Positions 9,060 to 19,170 of a stretch of 64,000 bases of DNA are shown one piece after another. Both the position numbers and the translations under genes were made by a program. Every line of letters starts with the position of its first letter. Positions within the stretch are counted from its first letter, which is position 1. Source of the stretch: Rhodobacteraceae bacterium LMO-JJ12 (GTDB lineage Bacteria; Pseudomonadota; Alphaproteobacteria; Rhodobacterales; Rhodobacteraceae). The notes under the pieces were generated by a model. That model was not told the DNA's origin, ran no database searches, and worked only from the letters and a program-made list of their open reading frames with translations. The stretch lies in assembly GCA_021555075.1 (NCBI GenBank), contig JAKGBX010000003.1:1-64000 (forward strand), written 5' to 3'.

Positions 9060-9365
9060 ATGGCCAAGAAATCCATGATCGAACGCGAAGCAAAGCGCCA
9101 AAAGCTGGTGGAGAAGTATGCCGCCAAACGCGCCGAGCTCAAAGCAATCATCAACGACCAGGAAAAGCCGATGGAGGATCGCTTCCGCGCTTCTCTGAAA
9201 CTGGCGAAACTGCCGCGCAACAGCTCGGCAACCCGCCTTCACAACCGCTGCCAGCTCACCGGGCGTCCGCATGCTTACTACCGTAAGCTCAAGGTCAGCC
9301 GGATCGCGCTGCGCGAGCTGGGGTCTGCTGGTCAGATCCCCGGCCTGGTGAAATCGAGCTGGTAA
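9060..9365 (+). CDS. rpsN: 30S ribosomal protein S14 (zinc-free type)
   Basis: The 101-residue protein is the long S14 form without the CxxC zinc ribbon: [16 protein letters not shown] at the start, [31 protein letters not shown]-type residues and [18 protein letters not shown] at the end. S14 belongs to the 30S head. The start follows GGGAGGAATTAGAG. Confidence 0.98.
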   Translation: MAKKSMIEREAKRQKLVEKYAAKRAELKAIINDQEKPMEDRFRASLKLAKLPRNSSATRLHNRCQLTGRPHAYYRKLKVSRIALRELGSAGQIPGLVKSSW

Positions 9366-9375
9366 GGAGAGAGAT

Positions 9376-9768
9376 ATGAACGATCCTATCGGCGATATGC
9401 TCACCCGTATCCGCAACTCGCAGATGCGTGGCAAATCAACCGTTTCCACTCCGGCGTCAAAGATCCGCGCCTGGGTTCTGGATGTGCTGGCCGACGAAGG
9501 CTACATCCGCGGTTATGAAAAAGGCACCGATGCCCTGGGTCACCCGACCCTGGAAATCAGCCTGAAATACTTTGATGGCACTCCTGTCATTCGCGAACTG
9601 AAGCGGGTCTCCAAACCCGGTCGTCGCGTTTACATGGGCGTCAAGGATGTCCCTTCGGTCCGTCAGGGTCTCGGGGTATCGATTGTCAGCACATCCAAGG
9701 GTGTGATGTCGGATGCAAGCGCACGCGCAGCCAATGTTGGCGGCGAAGTGCTCTGCACGGTGTTCTAA
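9376..9768 (+). CDS. rpsH: 30S ribosomal protein S8
   Basis: The 130-residue protein is S8: [16 protein letters not shown] at the start, the [11 protein letters not shown] segment and the [20 protein letters not shown] region at the end. In E. coli S8 represses the spc operon by binding its mRNA near rplE; a similar site was not looked for in detail here. It sits 10 bases after rpsN. Confidence 0.98.
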   Translation: MNDPIGDMLTRIRNSQMRGKSTVSTPASKIRAWVLDVLADEGYIRGYEKGTDALGHPTLEISLKYFDGTPVIRELKRVSKPGRRVYMGVKDVPSVRQGLGVSIVSTSKGVMSDASARAANVGGEVLCTVF

Positions 9769-9778
9769 GGAGAGCGAT

Positions 9779-10312
9779 ATGTCTCGTATTGGTAAAAAAC
9801 CAGTCGGTCTGCCCTCGGGCGTCAGCGCCGCAGTCTCCGGTCAGACCATCGAAATCAAGGGTCCTAAAGACACACAGACTTTCACGGCCACTGATGATAT
9901 TACGCTTCGCGTCGAAGACAACACCATCTCGATCATTCCACGTGGCAAGTCCAAGCGGGCACGCCAGCAATGGGGCATGAGCCGCTCTGTTGTCGCCAAC
10001 ATGGTGCAGGGCTGTTCGGAAGGTTTCAAGAAAGAGCTTGAAATCAACGGCGTTGGCTATCGTGCGCAAATGCAGGGCAACACTCTGAAACTCGCGCTTG
10101 GCCTCAGCCATGATGTGAACTTTGAAGTGCCTGATGGTGTGACGGTAACCTGCCCCAAGCAGACCGAAATCGTTGTTGAAGGCACCGACATCCAACTCGT
10201 TGGTCAGGTTGCGGCGAATATCCGCGAATGGCGCAAGCCCGAGCCCTACAAAGGCAAAGGCATCAAATACAAAGACGAGTATATCTTCCGCAAGGAAGGC
10301 AAGAAGAAGTAA
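9779..10312 (+). CDS. rplF: 50S ribosomal protein L6
   Basis: The 177-residue protein is L6: [15 protein letters not shown] at the start, the [27 protein letters not shown] segment and the signature [24 protein letters not shown]-type end. The start ATG at 9779 follows AAGGAGAG; an upstream in-frame start inside rpsH is not used by the family. Confidence 0.98.
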   Translation: MSRIGKKPVGLPSGVSAAVSGQTIEIKGPKDTQTFTATDDITLRVEDNTISIIPRGKSKRARQQWGMSRSVVANMVQGCSEGFKKELEINGVGYRAQMQGNTLKLALGLSHDVNFEVPDGVTVTCPKQTEIVVEGTDIQLVGQVAANIREWRKPEPYKGKGIKYKDEYIFRKEGKKK

Positions 10313-10323
10313 GGACCAGACAG

Positions 10324-10683
10324 ATGGCAAACAGCAAACGGACCCTGTTCCTCAAGCGCCGCCTGCGCGTCCGGAACAAGCTTCGCAAGGTGAACGCGGG
10401 CAAGATGCGCCTTTCCGTTCACCGTTCGAACAAGAATATCAGCTGTCAGCTGATCGACGATGTTCAGGGTGTTACCCTGGCCTCTGCCTCCTCGCTCGAA
10501 AAAGATCTCGGCGTGACGGGCAAGAACAACGTCGAAGCAGCAGCCAAGGTGGGATCAGCCATCGCAGAACGCGCCAAAAAGGCGGGTGTAAGCGAGTGCT
10601 ATTTCGACCGTGGTGGCTTCCTCTATCATGGCAAGGTGAAGGCTCTGGCCGACGCTGCGCGTGAAGGCGGACTGAAAATCTAA
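10324..10683 (+). CDS. rplR: 50S ribosomal protein L18
   Basis: The 119-residue protein is L18, the main 5S rRNA partner: basic N-terminus [21 protein letters not shown], then [19 protein letters not shown] and the [24 protein letters not shown] end. The start is the ATG at 10324, 11 bases after rplF; a longer in-frame reading would run back into rplF. Confidence 0.98.
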   Translation: MANSKRTLFLKRRLRVRNKLRKVNAGKMRLSVHRSNKNISCQLIDDVQGVTLASASSLEKDLGVTGKNNVEAAAKVGSAIAERAKKAGVSECYFDRGGFLYHGKVKALADAAREGGLKI

Positions 10684-10802
10684 GAGACTGCGGGCGTCGC
10701 CAGAGGTGACGCCCCGATGATCCGGGCTTTGGGTGATCTATGCCCAGCACCAGGATTGGCAAACTACGGCGCTGACCCGCGCCAGGACTATGGAGATGCC
10801 TG

Positions 10803-11375
10803 ATGGCACGAGAAGGACAACAACGGGGCCGTGGCCCACGTCGTGAGGAAACCCCCGAATTCGCCGACCGCCTGGTCGCGATCAACCGGGTCAGCAAAAC
10901 CGTGAAAGGTGGTAAACGCTTTGGCTTTGCTGCTCTCGTGGTGGTTGGTGATCAAAAAGGTCGCGTCGGTTTCGGCAAAGGCAAGGCGAAAGAGGTCCCC
11001 GAGGCCATTCGCAAAGCCACGGAGCAAGCCAAGCGCCAGATGATCCGCGTGCCGCTGCGCGAAGGTCGCACGCTGCACCACGATATGGAAGGTCGCCACG
11101 GCGCCGGTAAAGTCGTGATGCGGACCGCCCCTGAGGGCACCGGGATCATCGCCGGTGGTCCGATGCGCGCCGTGTTCGAGATGCTGGGCATCAAGGACGT
11201 TGTGTCAAAATCGCTCGGTTCGCAGAACCCCTATAACATGATCCGCGCCACCATTGACGGCCTGCAAAAAGAAAGCAGCCCCCGCATGGTGGCCCAACGT
11301 CGCGGCAAAAAAGTGGCCGACATTCTGGGCAAAGGTGATGCACCTGCCGCTCAGCCTGCCGACGCTGACGCATAA
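10803..11375 (+). CDS. rpsE: 30S ribosomal protein S5
   Basis: The 190-residue protein is S5, involved in decoding accuracy. It shows [21 protein letters not shown] at about 20-40, [22 protein letters not shown] and the [20 protein letters not shown] segment. A short Ala/Asp-rich tail ends it. The 119 bases upstream hold a hairpin with a GGGCGTC/GACGCCC stem, but no T-run. Confidence 0.98.
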   Translation: MAREGQQRGRGPRREETPEFADRLVAINRVSKTVKGGKRFGFAALVVVGDQKGRVGFGKGKAKEVPEAIRKATEQAKRQMIRVPLREGRTLHHDMEGRHGAGKVVMRTAPEGTGIIAGGPMRAVFEMLGIKDVVSKSLGSQNPYNMIRATIDGLQKESSPRMVAQRRGKKVADILGKGDAPAAQPADADA

Positions 11376-11387
11376 GGAGCGCGAGTT

Positions 11388-11576
11388 ATGGCTAAAACCA
11401 TCGTTGTAAAACAGATCGGTTCTCCGATCCGCCGCCCCGCCAAACAGCGCCAGACGCTGATCGGGCTGGGCCTCAACAAGATGCACAAGACCCGCGAGCT
11501 GGAAGATACCCCTTCCGTGCGCGGCATGGTCGCCAAGATCCCGCATATGGTTGAGATCATCGAAGAAAAAGGTTGA
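11388..11576 (+). CDS. rpmD: 50S ribosomal protein L30
   Basis: The 62-residue protein is L30: [36 protein letters not shown], with a C-terminal [14 protein letters not shown]. It follows rpsE by 12 bases (AAGGAGCG site) and is followed by a strong terminator instead of the usual immediate rplO. Confidence 0.97.
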   Translation: MAKTIVVKQIGSPIRRPAKQRQTLIGLGLNKMHKTRELEDTPSVRGMVAKIPHMVEIIEEKG

Positions 11577-11619
11577 GTGTGGTGGTGGGCTAGGGCCCAC
11601 GCTGCGTGAGATTTGAGAG

Positions 11620-11654
11620 CGCCCCGCAGGAAGCTGCGGGGCGTTCGCTATTTC
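11620..11654 (+). terminator. Rho-independent terminator after rpmD
   Basis: A perfect 10-bp GC stem (11620-11629 with 11634-11643, loop GAAG, a stable tetraloop) is followed by TTCGCTATTT. A smaller palindrome, GTGGGC/GCCCAC at 11585-11600, lies just upstream. Confidence 0.75.
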
Positions 11655-11945
11655 GTCTGCAACGAAAAATTTGAACCGCTAAGCCTGAAATTTAACAGAC
11701 CTTCCTGGGCCGAGGGCGTCGAGCCATTTTCAAAAGTTAGCTATACAATTCCCAATTGCAGAGGGTGAACCTATGAGGGAAAACGACGCGTCATCACCAT
11801 TTTGATACATAACGCAGCGGCAATTCCTCCATGCTGGATAAATGCTGTCACGACAGGCGCCTGTCGGTTTTTGGCGATATTCACGAAAAGAAAACGGCTT
11901 TGCGTGGGCGCGATGCCTGAAGTTATTCCAGCCCGTGCTTCGCGC

Positions 11946-12014
11946 GGGCAGCGCCCGAACCGCCCCCACGGGGCGGGCGCTTTCAGCACCAGCCCCTCGG
12001 TTCGGGCGCTGCCC
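11946..12014. repeat. Long inverted repeat, REP-like
   Basis: Perfect 17-bp arms (11946-11962 and 11998-12014) enclose a 35-base GC-rich centre that has its own CCCC/GGGG pairing. The total is 69 bases of strong secondary structure. The arm centre, with CAGCGCCCG, is typical of dispersed extragenic palindromes in roseobacters, judged from memory; no second copy was seen in this window. Confidence 0.65.
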
Positions 12015-12165
12015 TCCGAAACCACATCACTGCCACCCCTTGATCCCTCTCTTCATCCCGTCTATAGCCCCCGGGTGGCCCAGTGCCACACGACTCAATC
12101 AACCAAGAAACGCCGCGTTTGGCTCCCTTCGCTTCATGGGCCAATTCCGGCAAAGGAGAAGCGAT

Positions 12166-12639
12166 ATGAAACTTAATGAACTGCGCGACAATCCCGGCGC
12201 AACCAAATCCCGCAAGCGTGTTGGCCGTGGCCCCGGCTCTGGCATGGGTAAGACCGCCGGTCGCGGTATCAAAGGTCAGAAATCCCGTTCGGGTGTGGCG
12301 ATCAAGGGTTTTGAAGGCGGGCAAATGCCGCTCTATCAACGCCTGCCCAAGCGTGGCTTCAACAAGCCGAACCGCAAGAAATTTGCCGTGATCAACCTCG
12401 GCCTGATCCAGAAATTCGTCGATGCCAAAACGCTCGACGCGTCCAAAGCCATCACCGAAGACGTGCTCGTCGAAACCGGTGTCGTGCGTCGCAAACTTGA
12501 CGGTGTGCGCGTGCTGGCCAAGGGTGAGATCAGCGCCAAACTGAACCTCGAAGTGACCGGCGCGTCGAAAGCCGCTGTCGAAGCGGTAGAGAAAGCCGGT
12601 GGGTCGCTCAAGGTCACAGCTGCGCAAGCTGCTGAATAA
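12166..12639 (+). CDS. rplO: 50S ribosomal protein L15
   Basis: The 157-residue protein is L15: [39 protein letters not shown]-type Gly/Arg/Lys-rich N-terminus, then [18 protein letters not shown] and the C-terminal globular part ending in an Ala-rich tail. The ATG at 12166 follows AAAGGAGAAGCGAT. It begins the rplO-secY-adk block. Confidence 0.97.
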   Translation: MKLNELRDNPGATKSRKRVGRGPGSGMGKTAGRGIKGQKSRSGVAIKGFEGGQMPLYQRLPKRGFNKPNRKKFAVINLGLIQKFVDAKTLDASKAITEDVLVETGVVRRKLDGVRVLAKGEISAKLNLEVTGASKAAVEAVEKAGGSLKVTAAQAAE

Positions 12640-12744
12640 GAGGTTGTTCCCGGCCCTCGCGGGCCTTACATAACCTCCAGTTTTCCAAAAGCGCCGCCGG
12701 GCCGGGAAACCGCCTTGGCGGCGCATGCATGAAAGAGACCGAGA

Positions 12745-14106
12745 ATGGTATCTGCTGCCGAACAAATGGCCGCCAACACGAGCTGGGCGGCGCTGGGCAA
12801 AGCCAGCGACCTGCGCAATCGCATCCTGTTCACGCTGGGACTTCTGATCGTTTACCGGCTGGGCACGTTCATTCCCGTGCCGGGAATCGACGGCCAGGCG
12901 CTGCGCGACTTCATGGAAGGCGCAGGGCAGGGGATCGGTGGCATCCTGACGATGTTTACCGGTGGTGCGCTTGGCCGGATGGGGATTTTTGCCCTCGGCA
13001 TCATGCCCTACATCTCGGCCTCGATCATTGTTCAACTGCTGGCCTCGATGGTGCCTGCGCTGGAACAGATGAAGAAAGAGGGCGAACAAGGCCGCAAGAA
13101 GATGAACCAGTGGACCCGCTATGGCACGGTCTTTCTGGCCACCTTGCAGTCCTACGGCCTTGCCAAAAGCCTTGAAGCGGGTGATCTCGCCACTGATCCG
13201 GGCTTCTTCTTTGTCGCGTCCACCATGATCACGCTGATCGGCGGCACGATGTTCCTGATGTGGCTGGGCGAACAGATCACCGCGCGCGGCATCGGCAACG
13301 GTATCTCGCTCATCATCTTTGTTGGTATCATCGCAGAAGTTCCCGCCGCGCTGGCACAGTTCTTCAGCCAGGGGCGTTCGGGCATCATCAGCCCTGCCGT
13401 GATCGTTGGCGTCATCATCATGGTGATCGCCACCATTGCCTTTGTCGTGTTCATGGAGCGTGCGCTTCGCAAGATCCATATTCAATACCCGCGCCGTCAG
13501 GTCGGCATGAAGGTTTATGATGGCGGCTCAAGCCATCTTCCGGTCAAGGTCAACCCGGCGGGCGTGATCCCGGCGATCTTTGCCAGCTCCCTGCTTTTGC
13601 TGCCGGTTACGATCAGCACCTTCTCGGGCAATCAGACCGGCCCGATCATGTCCACGCTGCTGGCCTATTTCGGCCCCGGACAGCCGCTTTATCTGGCGTT
13701 CTTCGTCGGGATGATCGTGTTCTTCACCTACTTCTATACGTTCAACGTCAGCTTCAAACCTGACGAAGTCGCCGACAATCTGAAGAATCAGAACGGCTTT
13801 GTTCCTGGTATCCGCCCCGGCAAGAAGACCGCCGAATATCTGGAATTTGTGGTCAACCGCGTGTTGGTGCTTGGCTCGGCCTATCTTGCGGCGGTCTGTC
13901 TGCTGCCCGAAATCCTGCGCAGCCAGATGGCGATTCCGTTCTATTTTGGCGGCACCTCGGTGCTGATCGTGGTCTCGGTTACGATGGACACGATCCAGCA
14001 GGTGCAAAGCCACCTTCTGGCGCATCAATATGAAGGCTTGATTGAAAAGTCGCAGTTGTCCGGCAAGGGGCGGCGGCGCAAGAAGAAAGGACCGGCCCGC
14101 CGATGA
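12745..14106 (+). CDS. secY: Preprotein translocase subunit SecY
   Basis: The 453-residue inner-membrane protein is the channel of the SecYEG translocon. Ten membrane segments are visible, starting with [23 protein letters not shown] and including [18 protein letters not shown] and the loop [23 protein letters not shown]. The C-terminus is basic ([13 protein letters not shown]). It overlaps adk by 4 bases, a conserved secY-adk junction. Confidence 0.98.
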   Translation: MVSAAEQMAANTSWAALGKASDLRNRILFTLGLLIVYRLGTFIPVPGIDGQALRDFMEGAGQGIGGILTMFTGGALGRMGIFALGIMPYISASIIVQLLASMVPALEQMKKEGEQGRKKMNQWTRYGTVFLATLQSYGLAKSLEAGDLATDPGFFFVASTMITLIGGTMFLMWLGEQITARGIGNGISLIIFVGIIAEVPAALAQFFSQGRSGIISPAVIVGVIIMVIATIAFVVFMERALRKIHIQYPRRQVGMKVYDGGSSHLPVKVNPAGVIPAIFASSLLLLPVTISTFSGNQTGPIMSTLLAYFGPGQPLYLAFFVGMIVFFTYFYTFNVSFKPDEVADNLKNQNGFVPGIRPGKKTAEYLEFVVNRVLVLGSAYLAAVCLLPEILRSQMAIPFYFGGTSVLIVVSVTMDTIQQVQSHLLAHQYEGLIEKSQLSGKGRRRKKKGPARR

Positions 14107-14747
14107 ACATCATTCTGCTCGGACCGCCGGGCGCCGGAAAAGGCACCCAGGCGCGGCATCTTGTTGAGACCCGCAATATGATCCAGCTTTCAACCGGCGA
14201 TATGCTGCGCGAAGCCAAGGACAGCGGCACCGAGATGGGCAAACGCGTGGCCGAAGTGATGGCCCGGGGCGAGTTGGTGACGGATGAGATCGTGATCGGC
14301 CTGATCCGTGAAAAGCTGGAAGGCGACAAGAAGGGCGGCGTCATCTTTGACGGTTTTCCACGCACATTGGCCCAGGCGGATGCTTTGGCCGAACTTCTGA
14401 GCGAGACCGGCGAAGGCCTCGATGCCGTGATCGAAATGCGGGTTGATGACGATGCGCTCGTCGATCGCATCACCGGGCGCTACACCTGCGGCAATTGTGG
14501 CGAAGTCTATCACAAGACCACGAAGCCCGAGGCGGTGAGCGGCACCTGCGACAAATGCGGTGCCTCGGATATGCAGCGCCGCGCAGATGACAACGAAGAG
14601 TCGCTGCGCACCCGGCTGATGGAATACTACAAGAAGACCTCGCCGCTGATCGGCTATTACTATGCCAAGGGGCAACTGAGTTCGGTTGATGGTCTTGGCG
14701 AGATTGCCGACGTGCAAAACGCGATTTCTGCGGCGTTGGATAGCTGA
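14103..14747 (+). CDS. adk: Adenylate kinase, zinc-LID type
   Basis: The 214-residue enzyme interconverts ATP + AMP and 2 ADP in the cytoplasm. The P-loop is GPPGAGKGT at residues 7-15, the NMP-binding signature is [10 protein letters not shown] at 82-91, and the LID domain carries four cysteines (129, 132, 149, 152) that should hold a structural zinc, unlike E. coli Adk. ATG overlaps the secY stop. Confidence 0.98.
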   Translation: MNIILLGPPGAGKGTQARHLVETRNMIQLSTGDMLREAKDSGTEMGKRVAEVMARGELVTDEIVIGLIREKLEGDKKGGVIFDGFPRTLAQADALAELLSETGEGLDAVIEMRVDDDALVDRITGRYTCGNCGEVYHKTTKPEAVSGTCDKCGASDMQRRADDNEESLRTRLMEYYKKTSPLIGYYYAKGQLSSVDGLGEIADVQNAISAALDS

Positions 14748-14752
14748 CTTGA

Positions 14753-14784
14753 TCACCTTTTCCCCGAGGCGTGGGAAAAGGTGA
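14753..14784 (+). terminator. Hairpin after adk
   Basis: A perfect 12-bp inverted repeat (14753-14764 with 14773-14784, loop of 8) begins 6 bases after the adk stop. It has no T-run after it, so it may be a weak or bidirectional terminator or an RNA 3'-end stabiliser. Confidence 0.5.
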
Positions 14785-14907
14785 AACCTCGCGAATGGCG
14801 GTGGTTTGTCTTTGCTCCCGCTTCCTGAACATAGCTGCGCCGCGCTTCTCCGCCGCTGTGTCTATGCGAAGATTCAAGGGTCAAATCGGGTGCGAAGTAC
14901 TTCCCCC

Positions 14908-14936
14908 TTGACGCCTCACGCAATACCTCCTAACCA
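14908..14936 (+). promoter_or_regulatory. Candidate sigma-70 promoter for the alpha operon
   Basis: TTGACG at 14908-14913 and TAACCA at 14931-14936 are separated by 17 bases. The -35 box is good and the -10 box is weak. It lies 160 bases upstream of rpsM, after the adk hairpin. Confidence 0.35.
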
Positions 14937-15095
14937 GCGCTATCTCGCATGAGAAACCGATTCTTTTTGGGTCGCACCCGGAAGGAATGACAACCTCGAA
15001 TTCAGCTGCGGCCCGGAGCGAAAAAAACGCCTCGGGCTTACGTTGTGAAAAAAGGGTCTGGCATTACGGACCCGCAACGCAAAGGAAAGTGACAC

Positions 15096-15464
15096 GTGGC
15101 ACGTATTGCCGGCGTAAACATCCCGACCCACAAACGGGTCCCGATCGCCCTGACTTATATCACCGGAATTGGCCATACTTCGGCCAAGGCTATCTGTGAA
15201 GCCGTGAACATCGACGCCGCGCGTCGCGTGAACGAGCTCAGCGATGCCGAAGTTCTCGCCATTCGCGAACATATCGACGCCAATTTTGCGGTCGAAGGCG
15301 ATCTTCGCCGCGAGACCCAGATGAACATCAAGCGTCTGATGGACCTTGGCTGCTATCGTGGCCTGCGCCACCGTCGCAACCTGCCGGTTCGCGGTCAGCG
15401 CACTCACACCAACGCACGCACCCGCAAAGGCCCCGCACGGGCCATTGCCGGCAAGAAGAAATAA
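15096..15464 (+). CDS. rpsM: 30S ribosomal protein S13
   Basis: The 122-residue protein is S13, in the 30S head at the subunit interface. It starts with GTG ([15 protein letters not shown]) after an AAAGGAAAG site and has [14 protein letters not shown], the helix-hairpin-helix region, and the basic [23 protein letters not shown] tail. Confidence 0.98.
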   Translation: MARIAGVNIPTHKRVPIALTYITGIGHTSAKAICEAVNIDAARRVNELSDAEVLAIREHIDANFAVEGDLRRETQMNIKRLMDLGCYRGLRHRRNLPVRGQRTHTNARTRKGPARAIAGKKK

Positions 15465-15478
15465 GGGAGGGCTGAACA

Positions 15479-15868
15479 ATGGCACGCGATACCAAACGCA
15501 CCAAGAAGAAGGTCTCCAAGAACATCGCCGCAGGTGTGGCGCATGTGAACTCTTCTTTCAACAACACCAAGATCCTGATTTCGGACGTCCAAGGCAACGC
15601 AATTGCCTGGTCCTCGTCGGGCACCATGGGCTTCAAAGGCTCGCGCAAGTCGACGCCTTACGCGGCGCAGATGGCCGCTGAAGATGCCGGTCGCAAGGCA
15701 CAGGAACACGGTGTGAAAACCCTTGAAGTCGAAGTGCAGGGCCCCGGCTCTGGCCGCGAGAGCGCATTGCGCGCATTGGCCGCTGTTGGTTTCAACATCA
15801 CCTCGATCCGTGATGTGACCCCGATGGCCCACAACGGCTGTCGCCCGCCGAAACGCCGTCGGGTCTGA
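15479..15868 (+). CDS. rpsK: 30S ribosomal protein S11
   Basis: The 129-residue protein is S11, in the 30S platform: [38 protein letters not shown] and the [20 protein letters not shown] end, where Asn in HNG is a known isoaspartate site in E. coli S11. It follows rpsM by 14 bases. Confidence 0.98.
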   Translation: MARDTKRTKKKVSKNIAAGVAHVNSSFNNTKILISDVQGNAIAWSSSGTMGFKGSRKSTPYAAQMAAEDAGRKAQEHGVKTLEVEVQGPGSGRESALRALAAVGFNITSIRDVTPMAHNGCRPPKRRRV

Positions 15869-15981
15869 TCGTTTGAGAATACCACGGGGCCTGGCAAACA
15901 TGCCGGGCCTCGTGACGTCATTTTAACCTCGGGCGTCTTTTGCCTACGGACATGGGGCAGAAGACAGGAATGGAGGGACGC

Positions 15982-16998
15982 ATGATCCATAAGAATTGGC
16001 AGGAACTGATCAAACCCACGCAGCTTGACGTCAAGCCGGGCAATGACCCGACCCGTCAGGCGACCATCGTGGCCGAACCGCTGGAACGCGGCTTTGGTCT
16101 CACGCTGGGCAACGCGCTGCGCCGGGTTCTGATGAGCTCGCTGCAAGGTGCCGCAATCACTTCGGTGCAGATCGACAACGTGCTGCACGAGTTCAGCAGC
16201 GTGGCCGGTGTGCGCGAAGACGTGACCGACATCGTGTTGAACCTCAAGGGTGTCTCTGTGCGCATGGATGTCGAAGGCCCGAAACGGCTTTCGGTCAATG
16301 CCAAGGGGCCGGGTGTTGTTACCGCTGGTGACATCTCCGACAGTGCTGGCATCGAGATTTTGAACCGCGACCATGTGATCTGCCACCTCGATGAGGGTGC
16401 CGATCTCTACATGGAACTGACGGTTAATACCGGTAACGGTTATGTCGCGGCCGACAAGAACAAGCCTGAAGATGCGCCCATCGGTCTGATTCCGATCGAC
16501 GCGATCTATTCGCCGGTCAAGCGTGTTTCCTATGACGTGCAGCCGACCCGCGAAGGTCAGGTTCTCGACTATGACAAGCTGACCATGAAGATCGATACCG
16601 ATGGTTCGATCACGCCGGATGATGCGCTGGCGTTTGCCGCGCGCATTCTGCAGGATCAACTGTCGATCTTCGTGAACTTTGAAGAGCCCGAAGCAGCCGG
16701 CCGTCAGGAAGAAGACGACGGACTGGAATTCAACCCGCTTCTGCTCAAGAAAGTCGACGAGTTGGAACTGTCGGTCCGTTCGGCCAACTGCCTCAAGAAC
16801 GACAACATCGTTTACATCGGCGATCTGATCCAGAAAACCGAAGCCGAGATGCTGCGCACTCCGAACTTCGGTCGCAAGTCGCTGAACGAGATCAAGGAAG
16901 TGCTCTCGGGCATGGGTCTGCATCTCGGGATGGACGTCGAAGATTGGCCGCCAGACAACATCGAAGATCTGGCCAAGAAATTCGAAGACGCGTTCTAA
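15982..16998 (+). CDS. rpoA: RNA polymerase alpha subunit
   Basis: The 338-residue protein has the N-terminal dimerisation domain (residues 1 to about 235, with [21 protein letters not shown]) and the C-terminal domain that binds UP elements and activators ([19 protein letters not shown], then [17 protein letters not shown]). The start ATG at 15982 ([12 protein letters not shown]) matches the family; an upstream in-frame start is not supported. Confidence 0.98.
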   Translation: MIHKNWQELIKPTQLDVKPGNDPTRQATIVAEPLERGFGLTLGNALRRVLMSSLQGAAITSVQIDNVLHEFSSVAGVREDVTDIVLNLKGVSVRMDVEGPKRLSVNAKGPGVVTAGDISDSAGIEILNRDHVICHLDEGADLYMELTVNTGNGYVAADKNKPEDAPIGLIPIDAIYSPVKRVSYDVQPTREGQVLDYDKLTMKIDTDGSITPDDALAFAARILQDQLSIFVNFEEPEAAGRQEEDDGLEFNPLLLKKVDELELSVRSANCLKNDNIVYIGDLIQKTEAEMLRTPNFGRKSLNEIKEVLSGMGLHLGMDVEDWPPDNIEDLAKKFEDAF

Positions 16999-17004
16999 GA
17001 ATTC

Positions 17005-17030
17005 GTAGGCCGGGGTTGCCCTCGGCCTAC
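17005..17030. repeat. GTAGG-headed palindrome after rpoA
   Basis: GTAGGCCG (17005-17012) and CGGCCTAC (17023-17030) form an 8-bp stem extended by GGG/CCC pairing in the loop. It sits 6 bases after rpoA and resembles the GTAG-headed hairpin after tuf. Confidence 0.45.
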
Positions 17031-17128
17031 ATCACCATCCGGGCACACTGCCCCAAGGAGAGTTGCTGACACGCATCGGCAGCCAGACAAAGCAAAACCG
17101 CCCGTAGAGGGCATAAGGAGTAAGACAC

Positions 17129-17557
17129 ATGCGTCACGCAAAAGGCTATCGCCGCCTCAACCGCACCCACGAGCACCGCAAGGCGCTTTTCTCGAACATG
17201 TCCGGCTCGCTGATCGAGCACGAACAGATCAAGACGACCCTGCCCAAAGCCAAAGAACTCAAGCGGATCATGGACAAGCTGATCACGCTCGGCAAACGCG
17301 GCGACCTGCACGCCCGCCGTCAGGCCGCGTCTCAGCTCAAGCAAGACAAAGACGTCGCCAAGCTGTTCGAAGTTCTCGGCCCGCGCTACAAAGAGCGTCA
17401 GGGTGGCTACACCCGCGTGCTCAAAGCGGGTTTCCGCTATGGTGACATGGCGCCGATGGCAATCATCGAACTGGTCGATCGCGACCCTGCTGCCAAAGGC
17501 GCTGCCGACAAGGCCCGTGTCGAAGCAGAAGCTGAAGCCGAGATGAACGAGGGCTAA
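17129..17557 (+). CDS. rplQ: 50S ribosomal protein L17
   Basis: The 142-residue protein is L17: [24 protein letters not shown] at the start, the [15 protein letters not shown] segment and [15 protein letters not shown]. About 20 extra Ala/Glu-rich residues extend the C-terminus. It closes the alpha cluster. Confidence 0.98.
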   Translation: MRHAKGYRRLNRTHEHRKALFSNMSGSLIEHEQIKTTLPKAKELKRIMDKLITLGKRGDLHARRQAASQLKQDKDVAKLFEVLGPRYKERQGGYTRVLKAGFRYGDMAPMAIIELVDRDPAAKGAADKARVEAEAEAEMNEG

Positions 17558-17585
17558 GCCCCGCTTTCACCGCGAATTTCCGAAG

Positions 17586-17611
17586 CCCCCGCCCCAACCG
17601 GCGGGGGTTTT
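17586..17611 (+). terminator. Rho-independent terminator after rplQ
   Basis: A perfect 8-bp GC stem (17586-17593 with 17600-17607, loop of 6) is followed by TTTT. It lies 28 bases after rplQ. Confidence 0.85.
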
Positions 17612-17700
17612 GCGTTGACGCTCGTTGTGTGACACCCTCGGTCTGCTTGCATTTCTACCTTCCGCTCCGCATATCAGAACGCAAGACATTGGAGACCCTC

Positions 17701-19083
17701 ATGGTTCGCATCCTGATCCTGATCCTTGCCTTTCTGGCCGCGCCGTTGGCCGCCGAGACCCGAGTGCCGGCCTCGCAAGCTGAAATCACACTCGGCTTCG
17801 CGCCTCTGGTGAAACAGGCCGCGCCTGCTGTGGTTAATATTTATGCCAAGCGCGTTGTGCAGGTGCGCCAATCAAATCCGTTTATCAATGATCCCTTCTT
17901 CAATGATTTCTTTCAGGGCTTTGGAACGCCGCGGCCGCAGGTGCAAAACAGCCTCGGCTCGGGCGTGATCCTGACCGAAGAAGGCATTGCAGTGTCAAAT
18001 TACCATGTCGTCGGGCAGGCCACCGATATCCGCGTCGTGCTCAATGACCGTCGCGAGTATGACGCCAGCATCCTTTTGGCCGACAAGGAAAGCGATCTGG
18101 CCATCCTGCAGATCGAAGACGCGCCTGATTTGCCCTTCTTGGCCCTGCGTGACAGCGAAACGCTCGAAGTGGGCGAGCTGGTGTTGGCCATCGGCAACCC
18201 CTTTGGCGTTGGCCAGACCGTGACCAGTGGCATCGTCTCGGGGCTGGCGCGTTCCGGCACCGCCACAGGAAGCGCGCGCGGCTATTTCATTCAGACTGAC
18301 GCGGCGATCAATCCGGGCAACTCCGGCGGCGCGCTGATTGATGTGAACGGCGCGCTTATCGGCATCAACACCCGTATTCTGTCGCATTCTGGCGGCTCCA
18401 ACGGCATCGGCTTTGCCATCCCGTCGGCTCTCGTTCAGCGGTTCGTTGAGCAGGCACACAAGGGCGAGTCCCGCTTCATCCGCCCTTGGGCCGGGATGAA
18501 TGGACAACCGGTCGATCCCGATATCGCCAACAGCCTTGGGCTGGCGGTCCCTCAGGGCATCGTGATCTCCGATCTGCACGCCGTCAGCCCGTTTCTGGCC
18601 GCGGGTTTGCGTCCCGGCGATGTGATTACCGCGGTTAACGGGCAGACGGTGAACACCCCTGATGAGATGGTCTTTCGCATGACGGTCGCGGGGCTTGGAA
18701 ATACCGTTTCCATCACCCGCGTGCGCGATGGCGAGGCCAGCGAGATCGCCGTCAACCTGATCGCCGCCCCTGATGAGCCACCGCGCAACACGTTGCGCAC
18801 ATCGCGCCGCGCCGCAATACCAGAGCTTGAGATCGCCAATATCAACCCCGCCGTGTTGGCCGAATTCGGTCTGCCGCTCAATGCTTCGGGGGTGGTGATC
18901 ACCGATCCCGGCCCGGCGGGGCCGCGCGCCGGCTTGGCACGTGGCGATGTGTTGCGCGCCATCAACGACGTGGCGCTAACAGATACGGCACAGGCCGAAG
19001 CGCTGCTGGGCAAGACATCACGCTGGCTGTCACTTGAGGTGCAGCGCGGCAATCAACGCCATGTGCTGCGTTTCCGCCTCTGA
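17701..19083 (+). CDS. Periplasmic DegP/HtrA-type serine protease with two PDZ domains
   Basis: The 460-residue protein has a signal peptide (residues 1-18, cleavage likely after LAA) and a trypsin-like domain with the triad His102 (NYHVVG), Asp132 (ESDLAIL) and Ser208 (NPGNSGGAL). Two PDZ domains follow at about 265-360 and 375-460. It should degrade or hold misfolded envelope proteins. The start at ATG 17701 is chosen because the signal peptide begins there; an upstream start would add 24 residues without support. It lies behind the rplQ terminator and has its own leader. It could equally be called DegQ or DegS-like, but DegS has one PDZ. Confidence 0.92.
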   Translation: MVRILILILAFLAAPLAAETRVPASQAEITLGFAPLVKQAAPAVVNIYAKRVVQVRQSNPFINDPFFNDFFQGFGTPRPQVQNSLGSGVILTEEGIAVSNYHVVGQATDIRVVLNDRREYDASILLADKESDLAILQIEDAPDLPFLALRDSETLEVGELVLAIGNPFGVGQTVTSGIVSGLARSGTATGSARGYFIQTDAAINPGNSGGALIDVNGALIGINTRILSHSGGSNGIGFAIPSALVQRFVEQAHKGESRFIRPWAGMNGQPVDPDIANSLGLAVPQGIVISDLHAVSPFLAAGLRPGDVITAVNGQTVNTPDEMVFRMTVAGLGNTVSITRVRDGEASEIAVNLIAAPDEPPRNTLRTSRRAAIPELEIANINPAVLAEFGLPLNASGVVITDPGPAGPRAGLARGDVLRAINDVALTDTAQAEALLGKTSRWLSLEVQRGNQRHVLRFRL

Positions 19084-19170
19084 GCGCACCCAAGCCCAAG
19101 GCGGCGCATTTCCCCGCCAGCACAAACGCGCTATGCAAGAGTGGCTCATAGCTGCCAGGACCTGCTTTAG

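Larger units (their letters stand above)
11577..12165. other. 589-base gap between rpmD and rplO
   Basis: No convincing gene is seen. The gap holds a short palindrome (11585-11600), an intrinsic terminator (11620-11643), an AT-richer stretch (11645-11830) that could carry the rplO-secY-adk promoter, and a long GC-rich inverted repeat (11946-12014). One frame stays open through the gap into rplO, but its predicted residues have no L15 character. Confidence 0.7.
14748..15095. other. 348-base gap between adk and rpsM
   Basis: No gene is seen. The gap holds a hairpin after adk (14753-14784) and, at 14908-14936, a possible sigma-70 promoter for rpsM-rpsK-rpoA-rplQ. rpmJ and infA, which often occur here in other bacteria, are absent. 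Confidence 0.65.

Noticed and set aside
11842-12165. In-frame upstream extension of rplO through the repeat-containing gap
   Set aside because: The extra residues have no L15 similarity and run through the palindromic element. A ribosome-binding site precedes ATG 12166.
14748-15095. Possible tRNA or other RNA gene in the adk-rpsM gap
   Set aside because: No cloverleaf, T-loop or CCA-type end was found, only a hairpin and a possible promoter.
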